A stretch of DNA of 15,111 nt from an uncultured Gammaproteobacteria bacterium (GTDB lineage Bacteria; Pseudomonadota; Gammaproteobacteria; Pseudomonadales; Pseudohongiellaceae). Location of the stretch: NCBI GenBank assembly GCA_903889815.1, contig CAISYX010000176.1, forward strand, positions 1-15,111. The letters run 5' to 3'. The notes under the pieces were generated by a model, which searched no databases, was not told where the DNA came from, and was given only the letters and a program-made list of their open reading frames with translations. This document shows positions 7,946-14,882 of this stretch, in pieces. The position numbers and the translations under genes are program-made. Every line of letters starts with the position of its first letter. Positions within the stretch are counted from its first letter, which is position 1.

Positions 7946-9238
7946 TTACTGCGCCAGCGCGCGCTCGATGCTCGCCAGCTCCACACACATTACGAAAATT
8001 TTCATGGCTGCGGCGATTTCCTGCAGACTCGGGAAAGATGGCGCCAGGCGGATATTGGTGTTCCCCGGGTCCTTGCGATAGGGGTAGGTGGAGCCCGCAG
8101 GCGTCAGTTTCACACCCGCGCCCGCCGTGAGTTTCACCACGATATCCGCCAGCCCTGGCTGGGTATCAAACAGCACGAAGTAACCACCCTGTGGCACTGT
8201 CCATTTCCCGAGCGCCTTGCCATTGACCGTCTTGCCGGCCAGGCCACTGTCCAGTTCATTCAGGAGCGACTCAAACTTGGGCTGCAGAATGGCACGATGC
8301 TGCTGCATGAGGCCACGCAGCATCGGCATGTCCTTCAGGAAGCGCATGTGGCGCAGTTGATTGACCTTGTCGGGCCCGATGGTGGCGATGATCAGCTGGT
8401 CCGCCAGGCTCGTCAGGTTGGCCTCGGAGCTGGCGATGAAGGCAATGCCGGCGCCCGCGTGGGTGATCTTGGAGGTGGAGCCAATCGCGTAAACATTGTC
8501 CAGGGTGCCCGCCGCTTCGCTCAGCGTGAGGATGTTGGCCAGCTCGGGGGGATTGTCCACTAGGTGATGCTCGGCATAGGCGTTGTCCCACAGGATGCGG
8601 AAGTTGGCGCCGGCGATGCGACCAAGGCCCGCCATGCGTGCCACTACGGCATCCGAGTACACCACCCCGTCTGGATTGGCATACTTGGGCACGCACCACA
8701 TGCCCTTGATCAGCGGGTCTGCCTTCAGCAGGGCCTCGATCAGGTCCATGTCCGGACCTTCGCGGGTCATGGCGACAGGAATCATCTCGATATCGAGGGA
8801 TTCGCAGATGGCGAAGTGGCGGTCATAGCCTGGCGCCGGGCACAGAAATTTGATTCTCCCACCGGCTGCAGATGCTTCGCGGCTCCAGGCCGAGGCGGCG
8901 CCGCGCACGCCGTGATACAGGGCGCTGGTGACGATCTGGTACATGAACTGCAGACTGCTGTTGCCGCCGACCATGGTGCGCGCGGGTGTAGTGCCCAGAT
9001 AATCCGCCGCGAAGCGTCGCGCTTCGGGGATGCCCATGATGCCACCGTAATTGCGGCTGTCACTGCCGTCTGCACAGCGGTAATCGCCAGCAAGAATGCC
9101 ATCCAGCGCGTCGCTGAGGGCGAGCTGTTCGGAGCACGGTTTGCCACGGGTCAGGTCCAGGTTCAGTTTCTGTGCACACACGGCGTCGTACTGGTGGCGT
9201 AATTCCTGCGCTCTGGCTTGCAGTTGCTGCTGGTTCAA
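7946..9238 (-). CDS. PLP-dependent aminotransferase (class I-like, Asp aminotransferase fold)
   Basis: This is a fold-type I PLP aminotransferase of the group that begins with LDLTRGKP and includes annotated putative aspartate/alanine aminotransferases; the true substrate cannot be read from sequence. With the start at 9238 the product has 430 residues. It shows YGGIMGIPEARRFAADYLG, the PKYANPDG motif with N188, WDNAYAEHH with D218 and Y221 contacting PLP, and IGSTSKITHAG with K257 as the Schiff-base lysine. The start is inferred to be TTG at 9238, because GAGGAG lies 6 bases upstream and homology begins there. The next upstream ATG (9334) would add 32 Arg-rich residues that are unlike the family and has no ribosome site. 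It is convergent with the DUF1820 gene and divergent from srkA. Confidence 0.88.
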   Translation of the reverse strand: MNQQQLQARAQELRHQYDAVCAQKLNLDLTRGKPCSEQLALSDALDGILAGDYRCADGSDSRNYGGIMGIPEARRFAADYLGTTPARTMVGGNSSLQFMYQIVTSALYHGVRGAASAWSREASAAGGRIKFLCPAPGYDRHFAICESLDIEMIPVAMTREGPDMDLIEALLKADPLIKGMWCVPKYANPDGVVYSDAVVARMAGLGRIAGANFRILWDNAYAEHHLVDNPPELANILTLSEAAGTLDNVYAIGSTSKITHAGAGIAFIASSEANLTSLADQLIIATIGPDKVNQLRHMRFLKDMPMLRGLMQQHRAILQPKFESLLNELDSGLAGKTVNGKALGKWTVPQGGYFVLFDTQPGLADIVVKLTAGAGVKLTPAGSTYPYRKDPGNTNIRLAPSFPSLQEIAAAMKIFVMCVELASIERALAQ

Positions 9239-9244
9239 GTCGGG

Positions 9245-9250
9245 CTCCTC
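9245..9250 (-). promoter_or_regulatory. Ribosome-binding site deciding a TTG start
   Basis: On the minus strand GAGGAG sits six bases upstream of TTG 9238, the ideal distance. This favours the TTG start of the aminotransferase over the farther upstream ATG, which would have to translate through this site. Confidence 0.7.
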
Positions 9251-9318
9251 ACTGGGTTGAATGGCAAGTCGATAGTGGCCGCGGGCTGGCAGGCGGCGAA
9301 CGGGCGCGCGCATTTTAC

Positions 9319-9326
9319 AGTATACT
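9319..9326. promoter_or_regulatory. Palindromic AGTATACT, possible shared -10 element
   Basis: The 8-base palindrome AGTATACT lies in the 121-base divergent gap between the aminotransferase and srkA. It offers TATACT, five of six -10 bases, on both strands. I find no convincing -35 at 16-18 bases on either side, so the call is tentative. Confidence 0.3.
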
Positions 9327-9359
9327 CGGGCCAAACTCGATCAGGACGACCACCGGAAC

Positions 9360-10394
9360 ATGCCCGCCAGCGAAGACAGTCAGCAAGACGCACCCGATAC
9401 TCCCAAGACAGCCGATGTTCACCCTTATCAATTCCTGACCCCGGAAACCGTGCTGGAAGCCATGGAGAGTGTCGGTATTTGCACCGATGCCCGCATACTG
9501 GCGCTCAACAGCTACGAGAATCGTGTCTACCAGGTAGGCGTTGAAGATGGCCCCCCGGTGATTGCCAAGTTCTATCGCCCGCAACGCTGGACGCGGGAGC
9601 AGATTCTGGAAGAGCATGCCTTCGCAAAGGAGCTGGCGGACCTGGAGATTCCCGTGGTGCCGCCGCTGCTGCTCAATGGCAGGGACTCCCTGTATGACTA
9701 CCAGGGCTTCTCCTTCTCGGTGTTCGAGCGCCGTGCGGGCCGTGCGCCGGACCTGGACAATCCCGACAACCTGCTGGTGATGGGCCGCTTCATCGGCCGC
9801 GTGCATGCGGTGGGCGTCACGCGACCATTTCAGCACCGTCCCGAACTGACGGTGTCACGCTTTGCCATCGAGAGTCGTGATTTCCTGCTGCAGAAGCACT
9901 TCATTCCTGACTCCCTGATCCGCGCCTATGAGACGCTCGCCAACGACTTGATTGCCCGTGTCGAGGCCGTATTCGCCCGCACCCGCGGTGTGCGCCGTCT
10001 GCGCATCCATGGAGACTGCCACCCGGGCAATGTACTGTGGCGTGACGATGCCCCCAATTTCTTGGACTTTGACGACACCATGACCGGGCCGGCAGTCCAG
10101 GACCTGTGGATGCTTATGTCAGGCGAGCGCGATCAGCGCCAGGGGCAGTTGCTGGAAATTGCGGAGGGGTACAACGAGTTCCATGACTTCGATCCGCGCA
10201 GTCTGGACATGATCGAGGCACTGCGCACACTGCGCATCATGCACTACAGCGCCTGGCTGGCGCGGCGCTGGGAAGATCCGGCCTTCCCGAAAAGTTTTCC
10301 GTGGTTCAACACGGAACGTTACTGGGCGGAGCACATTCTGGAATTGCGGGAGCAGATGGCGGCGCTGGACGAGCCGCCATTGCAGCTGTTCTGA
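9360..10394 (+). CDS. srkA: Stress response kinase SrkA (YihE/RdoA)
   Basis: SrkA is a cytoplasmic Ser/Thr protein kinase of the aminoglycoside-phosphotransferase fold; in E. coli it protects cells under Cpx-type envelope stress by opposing MazEF-linked death. The 344-residue product carries LNSYENRVYQVG (49-60), the nucleotide-loop and lysine segment VIAKFYRPQRWTREQILEEH, the catalytic loop HGDCHPGNVLW with D219 and N224, and the metal-binding LDFDD with D236. It also has GPAVQDLWMLMSGE, matching E. coli almost base motif by base motif. It has about 18 extra residues at the N-terminus compared with E. coli. The ATG at 9360 has GGAA close upstream. It ends 3 bases before the convergent redoxin gene. 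Unlike in E. coli, no dsbA follows, but a thioredoxin-like gene lies next to it in opposite orientation. Confidence 0.93.
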   Translation: MPASEDSQQDAPDTPKTADVHPYQFLTPETVLEAMESVGICTDARILALNSYENRVYQVGVEDGPPVIAKFYRPQRWTREQILEEHAFAKELADLEIPVVPPLLLNGRDSLYDYQGFSFSVFERRAGRAPDLDNPDNLLVMGRFIGRVHAVGVTRPFQHRPELTVSRFAIESRDFLLQKHFIPDSLIRAYETLANDLIARVEAVFARTRGVRRLRIHGDCHPGNVLWRDDAPNFLDFDDTMTGPAVQDLWMLMSGERDQRQGQLLEIAEGYNEFHDFDPRSLDMIEALRTLRIMHYSAWLARRWEDPAFPKSFPWFNTERYWAEHILELREQMAALDEPPLQLF

Positions 10395-10397
10395 AAG

Positions 10398-10916
10398 TCA
10401 CGGCGTCTGTGATGCCAGGAGTCCGGTGACAGCGGCCTCGATCAGTTCGATGTCCTTGTCGCGAAAGCCCATATGCACCATGCGCACGATGCCCTCGCTG
10501 TCGATCAGGAACGACGTGGGCATGCCCCGCACACCATATTGTTCCAGCACTTCATTCTTTGTATCTGCCGCAATGAGGTAGTCCAGCGGCGTGTCCAGCA
10601 GAAATTCCCGGCCATCCTCAATCGGATCGTCCACATTGATGGCGATTACCTCGAAATCCTGGTCCCTGTACTGCGCGTACAGCTCGTTGATCAGCGGCAT
10701 TGAGCGCAGACACGGCGCGCACCAGGAAGCCCAGAAGTCCACGTAGACAGTCTTGCCGCGCAGCTCAGCCAGGGTGATGGCAGGCTTGCCTTCCTGAATG
10801 TCGGGCAACGTGAAATCCGGTGCGGGTTGCCCTTCTTCCAGGGCAAGGGCAGGGAGGCTGAGGGCTAGAATTACCGCGGCGAGAAACTGTGCGGACAAGC
10901 GATTGCGAACGGGCAT
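10398..10916 (-). CDS. Periplasmic TlpA/ResA-like thioredoxin-fold protein
   Basis: This is a thiol-disulfide oxidoreductase of the TlpA/ResA type, 172 residues, exported to the periplasm. Residues 1-26 form a signal peptide (RNR, then a hydrophobic run, ending ALA). The mature part shows PAPDFTLPDI, the active site WASWCAPC with C66 and C69, and the cis-proline motif GMPTSFLID with P133. The ATG at 10916 has GGAG 9 bases upstream; a TTG at 10931 is in frame but less likely. Proteins like this usually reduce cytochrome c apoproteins or other periplasmic disulfides; no cytochrome maturation genes are nearby, so the partner is unknown. It lies 37 bases downstream of the desaturase on the same strand and may be co-transcribed. 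Confidence 0.88.
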   Translation of the reverse strand: MPVRNRLSAQFLAAVILALSLPALALEEGQPAPDFTLPDIQEGKPAITLAELRGKTVYVDFWASWCAPCLRSMPLINELYAQYRDQDFEVIAINVDDPIEDGREFLLDTPLDYLIAADTKNEVLEQYGVRGMPTSFLIDSEGIVRMVHMGFRDKDIELIEAAVTGLLASQTP

Positions 10917-10953
10917 CGGGCGAAGCTCCAAAGGGTGGCGAAGTGAGTTGTCG

Positions 10954-12111
10954 TCAGATTGAGGACCCAGCCAGAGTCGGCACGCTTTGCATCAGCACTT
11001 CCCAGCGCTGCTTCTGGATCTTCAGGCGAAATTGAGACTCGCGATAACTGTCGCGCAGCTTGCGCTTGTCCCAATGCGACCATTTCTCATGAAGTTCAGA
11101 CGACTTGGCTTCATACCAGGTTTGCTGATGCGCTGCCCAGGCATGCAGTGCTGCCTTGCACTGTTCGTATTCCTGCTCCAGCCGCTGGCGCCAGGTATCG
11201 GCATTGCTGATCGCATCCGACAAGGCATAGAAAGACTCTGACGCGCGCTGGTACTGCATGTCCAGACGAGCGCTTTCGATGACGACAGGGGAACAGCGTT
11301 TCAGATCGGTGGCCAGTCCAAGCCAGGAACAGCCGGCGATGAACCATTTGGTCGGGTCGTAGTGCCACCAGCGCACCCCATTGCGGTAGTCCCACTGAAA
11401 CGTGTGATGGAAATTGTGATAACCCTCGCCATAGGTAACCAGAGCCAACAGGGGATTGTCGCGTGCGGAGCTGTCCTCACTGTAGGTCTGTCTGCCCCAG
11501 ATGTGCGCGACAGAATTGATCAGCCAGGTGACATGCTGGCTCAGCACCAGACGCAGCAGGCCGCCCAGCAGCACACAGCCAAGAATGTCGCCGTTGAGCC
11601 AGCCTAGAAACGCAGGCAGACCGAGGTTCATGATCAGGACCAGACTCAGATAGTGGCGATGCTGCCACATGACGATCGGATCATTCTGCAGGTCTTTGGC
11701 GTTGGAGAAGTCTTCCTTGCCGCTTTCGTAGTTGCGCAGGATCCAGCCCATGTGGGAGTACCAGAAGCCCAGTCCAGCGGAATAGGGGTCCTTTTCATTG
11801 TTGTCCACATGGGCGTGATGGCGACGGTGATCGGATGCCCAGTGCAGCACATCGTTCTGCAGAGCACAGGCGCCGCCAAGGGCGAATACAAAACGGACAA
11901 AGGGGTGCGCCTTATAGGACTTGTGGGACCAGAGGCGGTGGTAGCCCGCAGTAATCGACATGCCGCAATAGCCCATCAGGATGACGAAGACCACCACTTC
12001 GAAAAGCTCATAGCCATAGGTGAATCCGTACCAGGGAACCAGGGTCAACGCGAAGAGAGGCGTGAGGGTGAAAATCAGCGTGTTGGTCCAGTTGATCGTG
12101 GCTTTCTGCAT
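10954..12111 (-). CDS. Membrane acyl-CoA delta-9 desaturase with C-terminal extension
   Basis: This is an integral-membrane di-iron desaturase that introduces a double bond into acyl chains, as in the stearoyl-CoA/DesC-type family. The 385-residue product has three histidine boxes: H58-RLWS-H63, HRRHH at 95-99 and HNFHH at 232-236. Hydrophobic pairs lie at about 10-57 and 153-200. After about residue 280, some 105 residues form a highly charged, Gln/Glu/Arg/Trp-rich, probably helical tail that is not part of the desaturase core. The ATG at 12111 has AGGA 8 bases upstream. Its promoter region contains palindromes described separately. Regiochemistry is inferred from family, not seen. Confidence 0.9.
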   Translation of the reverse strand: MQKATINWTNTLIFTLTPLFALTLVPWYGFTYGYELFEVVVFVILMGYCGMSITAGYHRLWSHKSYKAHPFVRFVFALGGACALQNDVLHWASDHRRHHAHVDNNEKDPYSAGLGFWYSHMGWILRNYESGKEDFSNAKDLQNDPIVMWQHRHYLSLVLIMNLGLPAFLGWLNGDILGCVLLGGLLRLVLSQHVTWLINSVAHIWGRQTYSEDSSARDNPLLALVTYGEGYHNFHHTFQWDYRNGVRWWHYDPTKWFIAGCSWLGLATDLKRCSPVVIESARLDMQYQRASESFYALSDAISNADTWRQRLEQEYEQCKAALHAWAAHQQTWYEAKSSELHEKWSHWDKRKLRDSYRESQFRLKIQKQRWEVLMQSVPTLAGSSI

Positions 12112-12146
12112 GCCGGAGTTCCTGCAAAGTTTCGTGAATCAGAGAA

Positions 12147-12172
12147 TGACGTCAGCTTTGACACTCTTGTCA
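12147..12172. promoter_or_regulatory. Tandem palindromes over the desaturase transcription start
   Basis: TGACGTCA (12147-12154) is followed after four bases by the inverted repeat TGACA-CTCT-TGTCA (12159-12172). Relative to the promoter candidate at 12178-12206 they cover about +1 to +25 of the desaturase transcript, a typical repressor position. No match to a named operator is claimed. Confidence 0.45.
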
Positions 12173-12177
12173 GGTGA

Positions 12178-12206
12178 ATTATTGCACGTTGCCGAAAATA
12201 TGACGA
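12178..12206 (-). promoter_or_regulatory. Candidate promoter for the desaturase
   Basis: On the minus strand TCGTCA (12201-12206, four of six) is followed by a 17-base spacer and AATAAT (12178-12183, five of six). Transcription would start near 12171, about 60 bases before the ATG. Confidence 0.45.
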
Positions 12207-12213
12207 AACCGCA

Positions 12214-12251
12214 ACCACTTCGTGACTGGTCACGCCTTGTCACGCGGTGGT
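12214..12251. repeat. 38-base nested inverted repeat between desaturase and slyX
   Basis: The outer arms are 12214-12226 (ACCACTTCGTGAC) and 12239-12251 (GTCACGCGGTGGT), 11 of 13 bases paired, with a 12-base loop. Inside it lies the perfect smaller palindrome CGTGAC-TG-GTCACG (12221-12234), so GTCACG occurs twice in a row. The alternative pairings suggest a protein-binding site or a hairpin switch. It lies upstream of both the desaturase promoter candidate and slyX. Confidence 0.55.
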
Positions 12252-12299
12252 GTAATTGCCAGCTCGCCCAGTCACCACAATTTCGCGCCAGGAGTGCCC

Positions 12300-12530
12300 A
12301 TGAGTCCGGATCAACTGCAGGAGCAGCTGATAGAGCTGCAGTCACAGTTCGCGTTTCAGGAGGATCTGCTGAATGATCTGAATGCCATTGTCGTCCGCCA
12401 GCAGGATCAGATCGACGCCCTGGAGCGCGAGTTGATTCTGCATCGGGAGCGCCTGCTGCATGTGCTGGAAAACCTGCCTGAAAAAGGCCAGAGCGCAGCG
12501 TCCGCAGACGAACGCCCGCCCCATTACTGA
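12300..12530 (+). CDS. slyX: SlyX family protein
   Basis: This is a 76-residue SlyX homologue, a small coiled-coil protein of unknown role. The heptad-like helix covers about residues 3-57 (QLIELQSQFAFQEDLLNDLN and following), and the C-terminus ends in PPHY, the hallmark of the family. The ATG at 12300 has AGGAG 5 bases upstream (12290-12294). It is convergent with the cold-shock gene, with only 11 bases between the stop codons and no visible terminator hairpin. Confidence 0.92.
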   Translation: MSPDQLQEQLIELQSQFAFQEDLLNDLNAIVVRQQDQIDALERELILHRERLLHVLENLPEKGQSAASADERPPHY

Positions 12531-12541
12531 GAGTCGCTGCC

Positions 12542-12964
12542 TTATTTGGTGGCGGCGACGTCCTCTGCCTGCAGTCCCTTGTCGCCCTCGCTGATAGCGA
12601 ATTCCACGCGTTGCCCGTCCTGCAGCACGCGATGACCTTCGCCGCGAATGGAGCGGAAATGCACGAATATGTCGTCACCACTGTCACGAGTGATGAAGCC
12701 AAATCCCTTGCTGGCATTGAACCATTTCACACTGCCGCTCTCGCGGCGAGACTTGTTGTAGGCAACGCGATGCTCTTCCACCACCGGTTTGCGTGCGCGT
12801 GGCTTGCGGTGGTGAGTGGCGGCTGCTGCGGCTCCCAGGCTGATCAGGAGCGTACCAGCCAGAACCAACGGCTGTGTGTACTGGATTTCAATCAGAAAAA
12901 CGGGGATGGCGACCAGAAGTGTAGTAATGAAGGCTATGCTGAATGACTTGTTGTAATTGAACAT
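12542..12964 (-). CDS. Membrane-anchored cold-shock-domain protein
   Basis: This 140-residue protein carries a C-terminal cold-shock domain (76-140) that binds single-stranded nucleic acid. RNP1 is KGFGFI (86-91) and RNP2 is IFVHF (99-103), both intact, preceded by GSVKWFNASKGFG. Unlike ordinary Csp proteins of about 70 residues, it starts with two hydrophobic helices (about 8-27 and 32-50) and a basic linker (HHRKPRARKP). By the positive-inside rule the cold-shock domain should face the cytoplasm and be tethered to the inner membrane. ATG 12964 has GAGAG 5 bases upstream. A promoter candidate lies at 12991-13020. The domain assignment is certain; the tethering is inferred from hydrophobicity. 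Confidence 0.9.
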   Translation of the reverse strand: MFNYNKSFSIAFITTLLVAIPVFLIEIQYTQPLVLAGTLLISLGAAAAATHHRKPRARKPVVEEHRVAYNKSRRESGSVKWFNASKGFGFITRDSGDDIFVHFRSIRGEGHRVLQDGQRVEFAISEGDKGLQAEDVAATK

Positions 12965-12990
12965 GGAGACTCTCTTCGCTGCTTATAATT

Positions 12991-13020
12991 ATTATTGACT
13001 CGAAACACCCATCGCCTCAA
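12991..13020 (-). promoter_or_regulatory. Candidate promoter for the membrane cold-shock gene
   Basis: On the minus strand TTGAGG (13015-13020, four of six) is followed after 18 bases by AATAAT (12991-12996, five of six), inside an unusually A/T-rich patch. The leader would be only about 20 bases, unlike the long cold-responsive leader of cspA. Confidence 0.4.
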
Positions 13021-13093
13021 TTGACTTGACCGGGAGATGATCTGTAACGCGGGGCAATTCTAACGAGCTTTGCTGATAAATCAAACCCTTGGC

Positions 13094-13141
13094 TTTGCAG
13101 GCTCTGCGCCCTGCGATTGTCCTGCAAATGGTTAAGCCATT
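13094..13141. repeat. Overlapping inverted repeats in the 13 kb divergent spacer
   Basis: The 293-base gap 12965-13257 contains a perfect 8-base inverted repeat, TTTGCAGG (13094-13101) and CCTGCAAA (13121-13128), with a 19-base spacer. It overlaps a near-palindrome AATGG-TTAAG-CCATT (13127-13141). They sit between two divergent genes and may be operators or leader structure for the glycine-zipper gene. I see nothing else firm in the gap besides the cold-shock promoter candidate. Confidence 0.45.
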
Positions 13142-13257
13142 ATTCAGATTCTCTCTGCCACACTCTGGTCAGAAGTTCGGAAATGCCAATGCTTCCGGGC
13201 TCAGCGACTCGTCAAGACCGTCGATCAGGTCCTGAGAATTCCACAGAGGAGACAGCC

Positions 13258-13806
13258 ATGAAACTCACCCCACGTCACATCAGCACCCTTGTACGGCTTG
13301 CCATTGCGGGATATGCCGTCACGTTGCTCGCATCGCCGGTGCTGGCCGAGACACGTTTTGAATATGCCGATGTCATCGAGTCCACGCCGGTTTACCGCAC
13401 CGTGGAAGTCACTGTACCCCGGGAAGAGTGCTGGAACGAGGAAGTTGTCAGTCAGCGTCGGGCACGACCTGAGAGTCGTACACCGGCTCTGCTGGGCACC
13501 ATCATTGGTGGCGCGCTGGGCAATGCCGTCGGTCACGGCAAGTCCAACAAACGCGTGGGAACGGTGGTGGGGGCGGTGTTGGGGCACTCAATTGGACGTG
13601 ATATAGTCGCTGCGAACAGTCATGGAGGGGTCACCGAATATGAGACCGTGCGGCAGTGCGAGACCATCTATGACTACCACGAGGAAGAGCGCCTGATCGG
13701 ATATCAGGTTCGCTACCGCTACAACAACGAAGACTATTCGGTGCGCATGGACAACGACCCGGGCCAGCAGGTTCGCGTCAGAGTCGATGTTCAACCGGTG
13801 TTCTAG
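13258..13806 (+). CDS. Exported glycine-zipper 2TM domain protein
   Basis: This is a 182-residue envelope protein with a signal peptide (1-30, ending VLA before ETRFEY) and a glycine-zipper segment at about 78-113 (LLGTIIGGALGNAVGHG, then VGTVVGAVLGHSIG), like the rickettsial 17-kDa antigen family. Flanking it are two conserved-looking cysteines, C58 in EECWNEEV and C134 in VRQCETIYD, which could pair. The C-terminal part is beta-rich and charged (YQVRYRYNNEDYSVRM). No lipobox is seen. ATG 13258 is supported by AGAGGAG 5-6 bases upstream; the frame is open 47 codons further upstream but without a ribosome site. Function is unknown; such proteins are often envelope-stress responsive. The PepSY gene follows after 60 bases. 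Confidence 0.87.
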   Translation: MKLTPRHISTLVRLAIAGYAVTLLASPVLAETRFEYADVIESTPVYRTVEVTVPREECWNEEVVSQRRARPESRTPALLGTIIGGALGNAVGHGKSNKRVGTVVGAVLGHSIGRDIVAANSHGGVTEYETVRQCETIYDYHEEERLIGYQVRYRYNNEDYSVRMDNDPGQQVRVRVDVQPVF

Positions 13807-13854
13807 AGGTCTGCTCCAGTGCATTTGACGCGCGGGCTGCACTTCGCCGCGATT

Positions 13855-13860
13855 GGGAGA
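13855..13860 (+). promoter_or_regulatory. Ribosome-binding site deciding a GTG start
   Basis: GGGAGA lies 6 bases upstream of GTG 13867 and fixes the start of the PepSY gene there, rather than at the earlier in-frame GTG 13819. Confidence 0.6.
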
Positions 13861-13866
13861 GAAGCC

Positions 13867-14199
13867 GTGTTGACGTCAAATTCACTGAGACCTGTGTTGT
13901 TGCGCTGTTTGGCACTTCTGGCATGTGCCGTGCTCATCAACTTGCCGGCCGGTTCAATCCAGGCCCAGGGCTTTCTCGTGGCCCAGCAGTCAGGCAGCCC
14001 GGCGACCGCAGAGGCGCCCCGCATTTCCCAGCGTGAAGCTCTGGAACTGGTGCGCGCGCGTTTCCCCGGCAATGTGGTCAGCATCAGCGAGGTACAGCAG
14101 GCAGGCGGTTTGCAGTACCGCGTCCGCATGGACAATGAAGGCAACATCTTCACCGTGTATGTCGATGCTGCAACAGGCGCCATCCGGCGGGAGCAATAA
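13867..14199 (+). CDS. Small exported PepSY-domain protein
   Basis: This 110-residue protein has a signal peptide of about 34 residues (LLRCLALLACAVLINLPAG, ending QAQ) and one PepSY domain (about 52-110: ISQREALELVRARFPGNVVS, then YRVRMDNEGNIFTVYVDAATG). PepSY modules are found in protease propeptides and in small periplasmic proteins encoded beside two-component systems, where they may modulate the sensor. The start is GTG 13867 on account of the ribosome site and because it begins directly before the signal peptide. The response-regulator ATG follows its stop by two bases, so the two are almost certainly one operon. Confidence 0.87.
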   Translation: MLTSNSLRPVLLRCLALLACAVLINLPAGSIQAQGFLVAQQSGSPATAEAPRISQREALELVRARFPGNVVSISEVQQAGGLQYRVRMDNEGNIFTVYVDAATGAIRREQ

Positions 14200-14201
14200 A
14201 G

Positions 14202-14876
14202 ATGCGTCTGCTGGTGGTGGAAGATCAGAGTCTGCTGAGGCAGCAACTGGTGCTGGGCCTGACGCGCCATGGGTATGTCGTGGATGATGCGGCGGATGGC
14301 AAGGCCGGGCTGTATTTCGCCTCCGAGTTTGCCTATGACAGTGCCATCATCGATCTCGGACTGCCGTTGCTGGATGGCATCTCGCTGATCCGGCAGATCC
14401 GCGCGCAGGGCAAGACTTTTCCCATCCTCATTTTGACGGCTCGTGGCGACTGGCAGGACAAGGTTGAGGGGCTGGACGCCGGCGCCGATGACTATGTCGT
14501 CAAACCGTTTCAGCTGGAAGAAATTCTGGCACGCCTGAATGCCTTGCTCCGCCGCGCGGCCGGCTTTGCAAAGTCACTCATAGAATTTGGTCCCATCGCG
14601 CTCGACATCACCAGCAAGCGGGTCACTCTCGGAGGCCTGGGCGTCGAACTGACGGCCTATGAGTACAAGTTGCTTGAATATCTGATGTTGCATCCGGGTC
14701 AGGTCGTGTCCAAAACAGAGCTGACCGAACATCTCTATGCGCAGGACTACGACCGTGACAGCAACGTACTGGAAGTCTTCGTGCGGCGCCTGCGTCAGAA
14801 GCTGGACCCTCAGGACACATTGCATCCCATCGAGACCATCCGGGGGCAGGGCTACCGTTTCCGCACGGATGCCTGA
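14202..14876 (+). CDS. OmpR/PhoP-family response regulator
   Basis: This is a 224-residue DNA-binding response regulator. The receiver domain (1-115) has the acidic pocket E7/D8, phospho-acceptor D51 in IIDLGLPLLDG, T79 in ILTARGD and K101 in YVVKPF. The winged-helix output domain (about 125-222) shows LTAYEYKLLEYLMLHPGQVV and SNVLEVFVRRLRQKLD, ending in IETIRGQGYRFR. All key residues are intact. It resembles PhoP/QseB/PmrA-type regulators; the exact orthologue cannot be decided without the sensor. It is encoded two bases after the PepSY gene and six bases before the sensor kinase. Confidence 0.95.
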   Translation: MRLLVVEDQSLLRQQLVLGLTRHGYVVDDAADGKAGLYFASEFAYDSAIIDLGLPLLDGISLIRQIRAQGKTFPILILTARGDWQDKVEGLDAGADDYVVKPFQLEEILARLNALLRRAAGFAKSLIEFGPIALDITSKRVTLGGLGVELTAYEYKLLEYLMLHPGQVVSKTELTEHLYAQDYDRDSNVLEVFVRRLRQKLDPQDTLHPIETIRGQGYRFRTDA

Positions 14877-14882
14877 GCGGCG

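Noticed and set aside
12139..12717. A 192-codon minus-strand frame over slyX
   Set aside because: It overlaps slyX, the palindromic spacer and part of the cold-shock gene in another frame; Arg/Ser/Ala-rich with no domain.
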